From contig CM019066.1 in assembly GCA_009667805.1 (NCBI GenBank), forward strand, positions 327,852,690-327,916,689: a stretch of DNA of 64,000 nt, read 5' to 3'. The position numbers and the translations under genes are program-made. Shown here piece after piece: positions 46,209 through 57,756 of this stretch. The DNA is from Leptobrachium leishanense (taxonomy: Eukaryota; Chordata; Amphibia; Anura; Megophryidae). Numbering within the stretch: the first letter of the stretch is position 1; every line of letters starts with the position of its first letter. The notes beneath the pieces are model-generated. The model ran no database searches. It was not told where the DNA came from and was given only the letters and a program-made list of their open reading frames with translations.

Positions 46209-47354
46209 TTTTAGAGGGCCGCTACTTCTTACATAAACTGTAACTATATTACTTGTGCATTACAAAAACAAAACCCCATTATAAAACACACGCTGACGTT
46301 TTTTTTTTCTTTAAAGTCTGCTATATTCTCTCTGGTAATTTTCTCCACACTCCCCCTGCTCCCTTTTGTTTCACTTACCTCAGCCCCTTAGATTGTAAGC
46401 AAGTAATTGTAAGTAAAGCAAAAGGGAGATTAAAAAAAATTATTATTTCTCGTTTCCATTTTGTGGATTTTTCCCATGATGCAACATTTAGCAAAATATG
46501 TGCAAACATTTTCCTTTGTGGCTGTGCTTTAACAGTTAATTAGGTGTAGGAGGAAATGTTTAGATAAGGCAGCAGGGGTTGTATTGTGTTGCCAGGGCTA
46601 CTAAAGAGATGGCAGCTGAATTAGATATGACAGGGAGCTTAAAAAAATACTTCTAATCTACCCCCTGGTGATGTCCTTTGAATACGTCGCACACATTACA
46701 ATGATTTGAGTCGGCTGCCTGACACAGACTCTATTCAATGGCCAATGCTTCACAGTGAGGAGCAAGTGATTTAAAGATACATGGGCGGGGGGGTTTACAA
46801 CACAAAATATCACATAATGGATGCACCCAGTGACCCATAGTAAAATATTTTCGTAGCCTCCTTGGCGTTCAGATTCTGACATCTTTTAGATGTCAGAATC
46901 GTTACAAATTTTTTTTTGTAGCCCCCTAGCCGTATATCGAGTGTGGCTCGGGATTAAAGTCCTAAACTGGAAGCGGTAACCCCGAGCCACTAGAAACACA
47001 CCTGTCCCTGCACTCCCTCGCTGTCACCCGCAGTCTCCTCCGGCGATCGCGGCATCCTGCTTCCTGGTTCACTTCTCGCGAGAAGGAAACCAGGAAGTAA
47101 AATGCCGCGATTGCCAGAGGAGTCTGTGGGTGACAGCAAGGGAGTGCAGGGACAGGTAATGTATCTCTATCCAGTCCGAGTGTGGATCGGGGTTACTGCT
47201 TTCTGCGGTGACATTTAACCCCGAGCCACACTCTAATTAACCTCCCTGGCGGTTATCCAAACACACAAGAGAAAAAAACAAAGCACATGCAAGATATCGG
47301 CAACATTAAACAAAAAAAGAACATTTAAATTTTTGGTGGTAGTGGCCTTTTAAA
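46209..47354. mobile_element. T2-like TIR element, copy 2, with foldback insertion
   Basis: Ends TTTTAGAGGGCCGCTACTTC and, inverted, TTTTAAAAGGCCACTACCAC. The outer portions are colinear with 34842-35511. A block at about 46853-47250, missing from the other copy, carries the long palindrome and CCTCCTTGGCG/CCTCCCTGGCG words at both edges. Confidence 0.6.
47001..47156. repeat. 156-bp palindrome without spacer
   Basis: Two 78-bp arms centred on TCGCGA (47078/47079) pair almost throughout, for example CCTGTCCCTGCACTCCCT with AGGGAGTGCAGGGACAGG. It lies inside the block inserted in the T2-like element, so it is the core of a foldback element. Confidence 0.9.
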
Positions 47355-47828
47355 AGTAAAACTTTCTTTCCAAAGTAGTGCTGGGGGGGGGGGGTGCTCA
47401 GGGCATTGCGATCACTCAGTTTACATCAATGTGGTCACAATGACTAAAGCGTCACTTTATTTTGCAAATAAAATGAATTACGCTGTGCCCTTTTATATGC
47501 TTTTTCTTCATGATAGCATTGGGCTGATGTACAATTAAAAGTCTCCTTAATTCTAGGGCTGCAACTAACGATTATTCTCACAATCGATTAGTTGGCCGAT
47601 TATTAATTAGATTAAAATCGATTCATCGGATAAAAAAAAATAAAAAAAATAGTTTACTTAAATAACCACAATAACCATTTTTTCATAAGAAATTTGAGTA
47701 ATGTACATACGCAAATTGTGTATCTTGCGTACTTTTCACACAAGGTATGCGAGTGCTTGGTCAGAGGGATGGGTTGATGCCGCGAGTGCTTGGTCAGAGG
47801 GATGGTTGATGCTGCATGCGCAGCTTAA

Positions 47829-48253
47829 GGCTAGGGTCAGACTGAGGCAGTGCGAACGCGCGTGCAGGCGCACTTAATCACGGCCGCACTAGCAGCAAAT
47901 GACGGGCAATGACAGCCAATATACGAAGTACGGTCGCACGAAAGTCCGGCTGCGCAACGCAAGTGGAAAATGAACGCATTTTTTCGAGAACGTAAAACCG
48001 CTAGTACGGTTGTACAGAGTGCGCTGCGCCCGCTAGCGGCGTGTGTGTGTGATTTGGAGACGTCAGACGCTACTAATGTCCGGCCAACATAACGTCCAGA
48101 TGCAAAAAGTGTTTTATTGATGATCCGTACAAAATCACGAACGCAAATGCGCATCGTATGACCGCTATCGCGTATTCCGTGAAAAAATGCGTCCATTCGT
48201 TCGAACGCACTTTTTCACAGACAACGTGAAAATGCGTTCGTCTGACCCTAGCC
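47829..48253. mobile_element. Harbinger-like MITE, 425 bp, copy 3 (inverted)
   Basis: GGCTAGGGTCAGACTGAGGC on the left and, inverted, GGCTAGGGTCAGACGAACGC on the right. The body is the reverse complement of 31988-32414 (GTCCGGCCAACATAACGTCC, AAAGTGTTTTATTGATGATC). Confidence 0.8.
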
Positions 48254-48423
48254 TTAGCCCATGTTTGCTTTCTCAAATGAACACGGCTACAGGCACTTGG
48301 TAATAGATGATGTCAGCATGAAATCACAGTTAATAAGATAAAGTGGTCAGGGTGCGTAGAGTGTAGAGTGTCACTTTTTAAATAATTTCATGATCAAACT
48401 GAGCGGGAGAAGGGACTGGAGGC

Positions 48424-49110
48424 AGGGGCGTCGCAAGGGGGGGGCGGAAGGATACATTGAGAATTCTCTCATTTTCAAGTATGTCCTGGGTAAGCAAGGC
48501 CTAGGCTGGCACTTTCCAGGGGGTGGCAAAAAAAAACACCACAAAGAGGATATTCACAGAGCACCGAAATGACACAGGCATTTCAGTGCTCTGTTGTTCA
48601 CCGCACTTTGGGGAATCAAATTCACCACAGGGTCCCTGAAGTGCAGGGAATCAGCCACCGAATGCTGCCGCAAACCCGTTGCCTGCGGTTTTAAAAATAA
48701 CTACTGAACGAAAATGTCTGGAATTAACATATAAATTCCTATGAATGATAATAAAAAGGTCTGTTACAGAAAAAGAAAACCCGCTATTAGAAAGAAAAAA
48801 GATTTTTTTTGAAAAATGCCTAAAAAAAAGATGCAAAAAAAAATAAATAAAGAGATTTTTTACTATGGATTAACGGAATAAACGGTTTAATAGATATTGG
48901 ATAAAACAGGAATATTTTTAAACATTGAAACCTATGGTGTTCGTTCGCCTGAATAAACCTGCCAAATGAAAACACCGGACATCAGGACATTTCTTTGCTG
49001 TTCGGGGGTCTCTGAACAGATTAACCATTACTTCTCTATGGGGACTTTCACGGCCTTCGAACAGGCACCGTACTGGCTGTCGGTTTGCCAAAATTTGTGT
49101 ATGAGCATAT
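48424..49110. mobile_element. SINE-type tail piece and family A copy 3
   Basis: AAGGATACATTGAGAATTCT and TCAAGTATGTCCTGGG (48447-48490) precede a family A copy with CCGCACTTTGGGG, AATGATAATAAAAAGG, ACATTGAAACCTATGG and GATTAACCATTACTTC. It aligns with 1800-2130 and 2706-3058. Confidence 0.55.
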
Positions 49111-49307
49111 CACAGAGCTCCACAGCAATAAACCTCACAGTAATGTGCGCCATGTATTATGAGCATTCAGTGTTATATGGGAGTACGGACCTATGAGTAA
49201 AACTAGTTAAAAAAAAAAACCCGTAAAACTCGGGGGGGGGGTGACACCATAAGTTACCACACCGGGTGACACCAACCCTAATGACGCCACTGACTGGAGG
49301 TGGGAGT

Positions 49308-49478
49308 GACTTTGCTCCCAGATTGTGAGTTCCTACGGGAATAGGGCCCTCATCTCCTCCTGTACTGTTTGTCAAATGTTGTTCAATGTATTGTAACCCT
49401 GTCTATACTGTGCTTATTGTACAGCGCTGCGGAATATGCTGGCGCTTTATAAATAAAGAATAATAATAATAATAAAAA
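49308..49478 (+). mobile_element. L2-like 3' end, subfamily 2, intact terminus
   Basis: GATTGTGAGTTCCTACGGGA, ATAGGGCCCTCATCTCC, TTGTACAGCGCTGCGGAATA, TGCTGGCGCTTTATAAATAA and AATAATAATAATAAT. This is the same subfamily as the reverse transcriptase copy at 15652. Confidence 0.85.
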
Positions 49479-49947
49479 GTGACTCGATCTGAGGGTGAGA
49501 GGGAGTGGGTATGGACAAAAGACCGGATCTGAGTGTGGGAGTGAGTTTGGGGAAAGGGACCAGACCAAAGGGAGGGAATGGCAGTTCCCGACCAAAGAGG
49601 GTGTGGCAGGGAGGGTGGGGTGGTGGCACAGGACTCCAGCTTCAAGTAAGGATAAAACCCAGACATACAGCTCCTTCCCCCAGTGACAGTAGCCTATTGT
49701 TTGTGTTATAGTTCTGCTACAGTTGTAAACGGACAAAAAAAAAAAACTGGTTGTGTCTGACATAACCCTAGACCTAAATCATACCTAGTAAAGCAGCGGC
49801 ACGTCTTCTCCAATCAGCTCCGAAGCTGAGGTTATTTACGTTTAACTCAGTCTGACTCTAAACAGTGTGTGCTGTACACAGGACGATTAATCGATAATGG
49901 AAATAGTTGACAACTATTTTGGTCATCGATTAGTTGTTTCAGCCCTA

Positions 49948-50479
49948 ATTAATTTGCTATCAAAGCTTGCTTTTATAACTCCGCATAGGGGTATGTTCAC
50001 TAAAAAACACTTTCATTTTATGCGTAGTGTGTATTTCCTTATATCTCTAAGATCGGACCGGTGAGGTTGGCAATCTTACAAATGCTCACTGAACCAGGAT
50101 CTGTAACTTTCCAAACCATCGCTCGAAGAGATTTGACCGCGCTTGGTTTTGGAAGGAGTTAATAATCGCCTTTTTCTAAGTGTCATTATTTCATTATCCC
50201 GACACCAGCATCATCACCTTTCATCCAAACAACCAGGCGGCCAAGTGGAAAGATGGCTAAAGATACAAAGTGCATACACGGCTCCCAGAGGGAAAAGACA
50301 AACAAACACTATCTGAAACCAGGACACGAGATAGACCACCCGCAAACCAAAAAAAATATTATCGCTTTACACACGTAGAGTCTGTCTTCAAACAGTTTGC
50401 TTAAATTTATCCCTTTCACAACCAAGTCGATTTTAAATAAAACCCAGTCAGGAGTGTGGTTTTTTATATATATATTTGC
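49948..50479. other. No gene recognised
   Basis: Unassigned sequence between the hAT-like element and a family P repeat. Confidence 0.5.
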
Positions 50480-50760
50480 AGAAGCCACTTGCACATCACA
50501 GCAATTCAGAGAATTGCATCCCAGAGCTCTTGTGCCACATTCCCCATGTGCAGCAAGGAATTCTGGGTAGGATTTGCAAATGACATCTGTCTCACTTTTT
50601 TGCATCCTGGGTCTGTTATTACACAGAACCCTAAAATCAATGCTGTGCCACACCGTAGCTTTGTAGCAGAGATAAGGTTTATGCAACTGGTCAAAGCCAC
50701 TCCTAGGACAGCGCTGTTTTAGGTTTGTTGGACCCTCATCAGCAGGAGCTAGGCATGATA
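50480..50760 (-). repeat. Repeat family P, copy with best hammerhead
   Basis: CACATCACAGCAATTCAGAG, AAGGAATTCTGGGTAGGATT, TTTTTTGCATCC and CCTCATCAGCAGGAG, colinear with 22400-22740. Confidence 0.65.
50699..50749 (-). ncRNA. Hammerhead-ribozyme-like motif with stems I-III, G12 lost
   Basis: Minus strand: GCTCCT (stem I 5' half), CTGATGA, stem II GGGT/ACCT, AAAA in place of GAAA, palindromic ACAGCGCTGT (stem III), C at the cleavage position, then AGGAGT, which pairs with GCTCCT (one G-U). All three helices can form. The G-to-A change in the catalytic GAAA box predicts an inactive copy. Confidence 0.5.
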
Positions 50761-51026
50761 ACCAGTTGCAGTGGATGCTTGGGACCCGTAGGGTAAATCA
50801 TTGCTTACAAGGGTCGTGGTGGAGGACAAAAAGGGATATAAAAAGTAACGTCATGAATCGTACAGTCAAAACATTTGGGAATTTTTGCAATGTATTTCTT
50901 ACGATCAGTAAGCAGTATTTGATATGCAGATTTCACCATCTTCTGGACAAAAACTGATACTGCAGACGGGGCTCTTCACTGAACCAGCTGGGGATCCGTG
51001 TTTTAGATAAAGATCACTAGTTCTTC
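50761..51026. other. No gene recognised; pre-insertion flank
   Basis: Unassigned sequence leading to the target site of the retroposon at 51041. Confidence 0.45.
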
Positions 51027-51040
51027 AAACAGTATTCGCC

Positions 51041-51979
51041 GGCGTTGATGCTGGTAAATGGACCGGGTCTCGCCGCTCCCGGCTCCTGTCGGGCGGGTCC
51101 GCCGCTGTCTGGGGTCGCCGCGCCTCTGTTGGGCCCCCACCCCACGATGTAGCTTCTCGACACCAGTCCCTTCCTCCACGCCTAGACCCTTTCTCGTATC
51201 TGTCCCTCATTCCTTCCCTTTCCTTTATTTACTATCATTATTATATTTCACTCTTTCTAGGGGGGGGCGGGGGGGGAGAGAGGGGGAGAGTTCCCCCCCC
51301 TTTTTTTTTTTTTTTTCCTCTCTCTCTCTCCCCGTCTTCTCTCTTTTTCTCTCCCACCCTGTATCCTGCTCACCGCATTGTCTCAATGTGTCCTCACCTG
51401 GCGCCTCTTTTCCTCCCTCGACTACAGAAAGAGATACTGAAATAGAGTCATCTCGCTCATCTCCCTCTTTCTACCCCTTACTGAATAAGGGGACATGTCA
51501 ACGGAGCCCCAGATCCCATTGGGAGTCCTTCCTCCCCATCGTTTAGTCATTATGTACCTGGGCCAACTTGGACCATGAGTTAGCTGGCGCTTTTGCTTCT
51601 TCCCACTCCCAATGTGATACTGCCCTTTGTTGGTCTACCCCACTATTCCCTCCTCCCAGCTTACCTTCCCTCACCTACTCTTCCCTTAGACACCTGGGTT
51701 TCACCTACTGTGCGTATTCTCTCTGCTCCTCACTTACTCAGCTCTCATTCGACTCCTAGAAAATGCTCTCTAAGTCCCTGTTGATGTCTGTTAGATATAC
51801 GAGACTTAATATTGGAGACTTGGGGAAGTGGGGAACCCGTACTATTGCTAGTAATTTATGTTTTATATGTTATGCACATCTACCGGTTTCGAAGTTGCTA
51901 ACTCGCAGACTGAAGTCTGTTCTGTATTGTATTTGTTGCTCCGAATAAAAGCTGTTTATTCAAAAAAAAAAAAAAAAAA
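51041..51979 (+). mobile_element. Poly(A) retroposon with 14-bp target-site duplication
   Basis: AAACAGTATTCGCC occurs at 51027-51040 and again after the poly(A) at 51980-51993. The insert ends GAATAAAAGCTGTTTATTC followed by about 20 A, so it was polyadenylated RNA. A G-run with GGGGGAGAGAGGGGG and long C/T tracts lies at 51260-51360. It could be a 5'-truncated L1-type LINE (a purine-rich 3' UTR is known there) or a processed transcript. No coding domain was recognised. Confidence 0.8.
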
Positions 51980-51993
51980 AAACAGTATTCGCC

Positions 51994-53248
51994 CCTTGGC
52001 TGTCATGTACGAGGTGCTAAAACCTTTGGGGTGCATTCTGGAGCCCAATTGCCAAATGATTTGCAATAAACAAAAATCCTTGCAGTTGCTCCAAAATTAC
52101 ACCAAATTGAGTATATGCAAAAATCAGGGCACCAGCAGTGAAGGGGTTCAAGTCCCACTGGGATTGAGTCAACATGAATCAAATGTATTAATTGCAAAGA
52201 GGAGTCCCCCCGCCCCCAATAAAAACTAGTACTCCTTTCCACCGGGCTGCTCCATTTGCACAAAAATGACCATTGAAAAAAGCAAAACTGGCATAATAAA
52301 TAGTACCGTAAATTATCCTAGTGTGAAGCCTCTCCTGCTGCTGTGTGGTTTCTGCTTTAGTAAAATGCTGGCGTTAGTCCCCGTGGCAACAACGGTACTT
52401 TTTGCCAGTGTTTGGAACATCAGCAAACAGCAGCACTCTCTGAATACACTGTAATCTTAAGAAGTACATTGGACAGATTAAAATGTATTCTTTATAAAAA
52501 GGGCCACCGTATCCTGTTTACTCGAGAAGTAGATTTCAGTGGGACTTGATACTTGGGCGGATGTAAATTTTTTAAATAAAATAAAAAAAAACATCAGGTC
52601 TTGGCACAAACAAGCGCCATAACACCCCTGCTGAAAATGTCTCAAGTCAAGTAAGGAGGATGATGTCATTGCTCGGTAGGCAGACTCATACTGGGATCTG
52701 CCAGCCGAACAAAGAAATATGCCAAGGTCAGCAAAGGGGAGCTGCAGGAGGTGAGATTTGGAAAATCATTCTTCTCAGTAATGGAGCACAATGGGATTTA
52801 TGTTACAAAACATTTGCTTGTCCATCATTCATTGCCCCTTGGCCTTGTCAACCAAGGAGGTTTGTGTCAAATATGGCACACACACACACACACAAAAAAA
52901 AAAAAAAACCAAAAAAACAATGAACGTACATTACAATAAAGAGGGAATAAATATAATTATTTTTTTTTAAATTCAGAGGGGGTGGGCGAGAAATACTAGG
53001 AGATGGAGAGAGGTATCTAAAAACGGTTTCACAAATCCCAGGCTTTCAGAGTTTGGATCTCTGTTCTTTCGAGCAAAGGATACCAGGGGCCAATGGGTTG
53101 TATCGTGGTTGGATTGGGGATCACTGTTACATACCCATTGAATCAGATATGCGACTCCAAAGTGTCTATTTAGGGGAGACACAGGTCTGCTCATTATTTG
53201 GTGTAGGGATGTATAACCAAGTCACAAAACAAAAACTGAGCCTCCAAA
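51994..53248. other. No gene recognised
   Basis: Contains a (CA)n and A-run near 52874-52918. Frames up to 123 codons lack support. Confidence 0.5.
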
Positions 53249-53557
53249 GCCGGTGTCAGACAAGCGCACTATGTGCGCCTGTACTGACGTGCCTACCAGC
53301 ATTGTGACGCTGCAACGGGGTCGGCACACGCTTGAACGTGTGCACGAAATGCGCGCAACAAGCGTCCACACACAAAGCCTCCCACGTCAGAACGCTAGAC
53401 ACACGTTGAGGGGGCTGCAAAGCACGATCCTCCATAGGAGGATTGCGCGTTGCAGCGCTGAGTGCAATCACTGCGCTCAGCGAGTTGGCCAGACGGGCGT
53501 CGAGTGGAAGGAACGTCCGCTCTCACGGACGTTCCTTTCGCTCGTCTGACCCCGGCC
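53249..53557. mobile_element. Harbinger-like MITE, second family
   Basis: GCCGGTGTCAGACAAGCGCA on the left and, inverted, GGCCGGGGTCAGACGAGCG on the right; interior GTGCGCCTGTACTGACGTGC and CGATCCTCCATAGGAGG. Closest to 57427-57756. Confidence 0.8.
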
Positions 53558-55675
53558 TAAACTGTAAAATGTTAAACTGCTGCTCTTATTTTAAATGACA
53601 TCATCGCTTACACAAAAAAATCCCCATGAGTGTCCAAAACGAAACCCTCAGAGCTGCCCAGTCTGAAACATTTACATTTCAGGGGTCTGTTTGGCCATTT
53701 AGAATGTATGACAATATACATATTAATACAATACGTAGGACAAGGCAGCCTGCAGATCGCGAGGAGCTTCAGGTACGCGACAGATGTTGTTGGCACAACC
53801 ACCAAGTGTTTTTTTGTTTCTTGTTTTTAAAAAAGGTAGTACTTTTATGTATAGAAATATTCAAGAAACAAGGAGCTGCATTAATATGCTTTTGGACAAG
53901 AAGTAAATAAAACCTAGGGCTGCAATAACAATTGAAGAATCAAGCAAAATGCAGATCTGCCGTTATCAACAGGTACGGGACACCGTGAGACGTCAATTAC
54001 ACACAGGTTATATAATAGTTTTGATCTAAACATTAGTAACACATCTTCGCATTTTGTTTCAGTACTTTGAAGTTACACCCCTGAAACGTACAGCATCTGG
54101 AAACTGGACAGCCACCCGACCGAGACGGTGTCCCATCTCAGAGTGGAATAAAAGTCATGCAAAATATAACCTGCGCGGTAGTGGCAGGGCTCAAAATTTA
54201 TCTTGCCCACTTGATTTTTTATTTTTTTCCTCTAAATGTGAAACACAAGTCTCCGCAAGTTCTAACGGAGTAGCAGGACGTTAAACGGAGTAGCAGCACA
54301 TTAAAACGGAGCATCCCAGGAGCTGCGATGCACAAGGCAACTCTGGCAGTAAAGCTCCTGGAAGAACAGCGCTCCATGTGGCTGAACGAAATACTGCAGC
54401 TGCCAGTGAAAAATGTATACAGGATTTTAGTATTTAAGGGTTTTGAAACAATTATAATAATCAATGCAGACCACATACAAACACCATAAATAACAGTGGA
54501 CCTATTGCTATATAGTGGACCAATAGGCCTCGCCTTATAAACCAGTCTTTGATATTACCCCCATTGTAAACCTGTCTTTCATACACCCCCCCACCCCCTA
54601 AACCTTTCTTAAATCTAATAATATCCCTGAGCATGAGGTCATAATGAAAGCAACTCTGCTTTTTCAATGAAAACCAGCACAAAATAAAAGACACACAGAT
54701 TTAAATGAATCTTCAATGTAAAATGTGTGTTCTCTCTAGGGAGCAATGAAATTCTGTGAGATCTCACTCCCGTCAATCTCTATTACTATAAAGAAGCAGC
54801 CCCCAATCTCGCTAACAAAAAGCTCAACTGTAAGAGAGGGCAGAATACAGGGAGAGCTCTGGGGTCACTCACTGCTGTACAGGGATAAGTTTCAGGGGGT
54901 TATAATGACTGAAAATCCCTGTACAGTACAGATACAAGGTGTTACTGTAATTTCCATATACAGGCATTATACCACATACAGATAGTATTTTTATATATTC
55001 TATTAGTATTTTGTGGCAGCTGCATTGCTAATAATCTCATTATGATCACTTCAAACCCCCATAAACTCGAGATCTGACCATTTATAGTATCCATTTAGAT
55101 TACATTCACTGTACTTGACAAAAAAAGCCATTTCTGCATGGATGCTAATAATTCAGACCCTGTCTGCTCTGCAACATAACATACACCTCACGAGTTTAGA
55201 ACCTTTCATCCCAACAATATTTCTGTAATGGATCATTCATTAAATACCAAATCTAAAACAATGAAAATTTGTTGTTAATTTTTGTCTTTTAACGATTTAG
55301 AAAAAAAAAAAAAATCTTTATACAAATTGTTACCATACATTTAAGTAATATTTCACGGCATATTTGCAGAAACTCTAGTGATGGATTGAGCAAACAGAAA
55401 AATTAATCCTGAGGGCACAAACTGAGGTTTTACTTACTCATGTGGCTTCTTCAGAGGTCCAGGTAGGTTAAATCTCCCACCATGAGGAGTCAGTCTTCTC
55501 TTGCTGGCTCCTGGCAAACACACGGGAGTCTGGAGAGGTCTCCTGCATTAACAGAAATAAATATTCAGCTTCTGTTTGAGAATCTTCTGGACAACACCAA
55601 CCAAAGCCATCATGGTAAAGGCAAAAATCTCTAAAGGGGAGCTATGTGGTGGGAGTGGTTTTGTCAATAGTAAGG
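53558..55675. other. No gene recognised
   Basis: A hAT-type end (TAGGGCTGCAATAACAATTG) is at 53915. Near 54820-54910 two copies of CTGTACAGG occur in inverted arrangement. Otherwise unassigned. Confidence 0.45.
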
Positions 55676-55724
55676 CTTTATTTTTATATAGCGCCAACGT
55701 ATTTCACAGCGCTGTACAAGATAT
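55676..55724 (-). mobile_element. L2-like 3' tail
   Basis: TTTTTATATAGCGCCAACGT, then TTTCACAGCGCTGTACAAG. Confidence 0.7.
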
Positions 55725-55811
55725 GTGAACAAGGGGGTGACACACTAGAACAGCAGATAGCTTAACAAGGACGATAGACAAACAACTCTTTAGGCAACTT
55801 GGTTCAGCAGT

Positions 55812-56632
55812 AGGGATGCGCTGATATCTTCATGTCTTATATATCTTTTATTTTTTAAATTAATATTTTGCTGAAAGCCTGTCTAGTTTATGTTAATATT
55901 GAAATGCATGGCCAGACACCCCATTTACAAACTGCACACACCCTGACTAATATATACATACATACATACATACATATATATTCAGAAGCCATCTGCACAT
56001 CAATGTATAGCCGTACGTAGCGAAAAAGAGAGGAATCCTCTCGAAAGCTTGTCTTAAATGTAACATTAGTCCAATAAAAAAAGGTATCACTACAAACTGC
56101 TATACTCTTGAGAGATAGAGATATATATATCCACACACACCACACGTCCTCTGGGAGATGTATCTCCTCGCATACATGTATATACACTACACAGACCTCA
56201 GATACATGTACACCCAGACACAGACCTCATGTACACCCAGACACAGACTTCACTGCTAGCAGAATGCATTAAGAGCATTCCACTAGCATTCCCATTCGGC
56301 TGGCCGTGTGTTCTTCTGAGCGCTGGCTGACCGCACCACGTGGTTCTCAGACCAGCCGCTGGCTTGTGATGCACTCTCGCGAGATCGCGCTATCCAGCAA
56401 GATCACGGCTGGAGGCCGCGTCACAGGCCAGCGATTGCTCTGAGGTCCACGTGACACGGCCAGTCGGCACTCGGACAGCTGGAGGAGAATGCTAGCGGAA
56501 TTCGCTTACTGCATTCGGCTAGCAGCCCCAGCCCCTTGGATAGCGGAAAGCCGGCCCAGCGCAGGGTGGTATCTGGACATTTGCAACGAGTGCCAGGTAC
56601 TTGTGCAAATGCCGGTATCGGTGCATCCCTAG
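55812..56632. mobile_element. hAT-like repeat, family H
   Basis: TAGGGATGCGCTGATATC on the left and, inverted, TAGGGATGCACCGATACC on the right. The centre (56261-56525) is a loose inverted repeat, GCTAGCAGAATGCATTAAGA with CTTACTGCATTCGGCTAGC. Flanks TTCAGCAG and GTCAGGAC agree at five of eight. Its undisturbed AGAATGCATTAAGAGCATTC is the empty site of the T2 element at 27563. Confidence 0.6.
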
Positions 56633-56686
56633 TCAGGACTTAAAAATAGGACATTTCGCAGAATATTCCTTTAATACATATGGACT

Positions 56687-56960
56687 AGCGATGGCGAACC
56701 TTTTTGAGCCCGTGTGCCCAAACTGGATCACGAAACCAACATGTGTCTGAAAGTGCCAACCCTGCAACTAAACCCGAATACGGAGGATTTCTTTTAGAAA
56801 AATACTTCATACAGCTGAAATAATTATGTGCTTTAGTCTTATAATATATACAAACACACATGTGCGAATAGACATCTTTTAATATCAGTAACTCAATGTG
56901 AAGCCCCAAAACAATTGCTGCCAAAAAGACTTTTTGATCCATTTATCCTAGTACGTGCCA
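56687..56960. mobile_element. hAT-like fragment (GATGGCGAACC end)
   Basis: AGCGATGGCGAACCTTTTTG, GCCCGTGTGCCCAAACT and GTGCCAACCCTGCAAC are the familiar left end of a vertebrate hAT MITE group. The right end was not found and the right coordinate is approximate. Confidence 0.4.
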
Positions 56961-57426
56961 AAATTCTGATTTTCTGATGCCAAAATATGTTGAGAAGCCT
57001 TTTTTGGTCAACAAAGGAATACATGACTTTGGACAGTTGGGTAGCATCTGATGTCACCAAGATTTCCACCAAAATAAAATGATATATACATGAGGATTTC
57101 CAGATCAGGTCTAATTTGATCTTTTATTGTCTCATTGAGTCTTTGTGGTGAATTCCAAGCCAGGTGTAAACATAAAATCTATGGAGTTGCTAGATTTACC
57201 AGAGCTCTGGCTGAATTTACACAAAGTTTGGAAATCAGCCCCTACATATAATACCAATTATGGAGCAAGTCAAGGGGTGCAACCCCCCCCCCCCCCGCCA
57301 CTGATGTATTAGGTTCTCAACTGTTTCACCAAGTAAATATACTGTGTGCACCCATATACACACGCAAGCATTTTAAAGAAATATACACATTATTTGCACG
57401 CACCTAACACCTTATTTCTTCAATAA
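56961..57426. other. No gene recognised
   Basis: Unassigned, with a C-run near 57283-57296. Confidence 0.5.
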
Positions 57427-57756
57427 GGCTGAGGTCAGACAAGAGCACTATGTGCGCCCGTACTGACGTGCCTCCCTGCGTCCGTCAGCGTGGTGACGCT
57501 TCGACGGGGCCGACCGCTCTCTGTAGCGGGAACACGAATTGCGCGTGCTACAGCCGGCGTGCTGTGGACGTTTTGAAAGCCTCCCAGTCAAAGCGCTTCT
57601 ACGCGTGTTCGACGGGGCTGCAAAGCGCGATCCCCCATAGGAGGGTAGAGCCTTGCAGCGCTGAGCGCACTAACTGCACTCAGCGAAGCGGCCAGACAGG
57701 TGTCAGAGTGGCAGTATATTCCTTCCGCTCTGCGAAACGCTCGTCTGAACCTAGTG
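57427..57756. mobile_element. Harbinger-like MITE, second family, TAA duplication
   Basis: GGCTGAGGTCAGACAAGAGC on the left; the right end reads CGCTCGTCTGAACCTAGTG. TAA flanks both sides (57424-57426 and 57757-57759). The body has CGTACTGACGTGCCTCC and GCGATCCCCCATAGGAGG. Confidence 0.8.

Larger units (their letters stand above)
47554..49947. mobile_element. hAT-like element of 2.4 kb built up by nested insertions
   Basis: TAGGGCTGCAACTAACGATT on the left and, inverted, TAGGGCTGAAACAACTAATC on the right are conserved hAT-type ends. Flanks CTTAATTC and ATTAATTT agree at six of eight positions. Inside lie a Harbinger-like MITE (47829-48253), a family A copy (48555-49110) and an L2 tail (49308-49478). 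No transposase remains. A lone end, CTAGGGCTGCAATAACAATT, also occurs at 53914. Confidence 0.6.
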
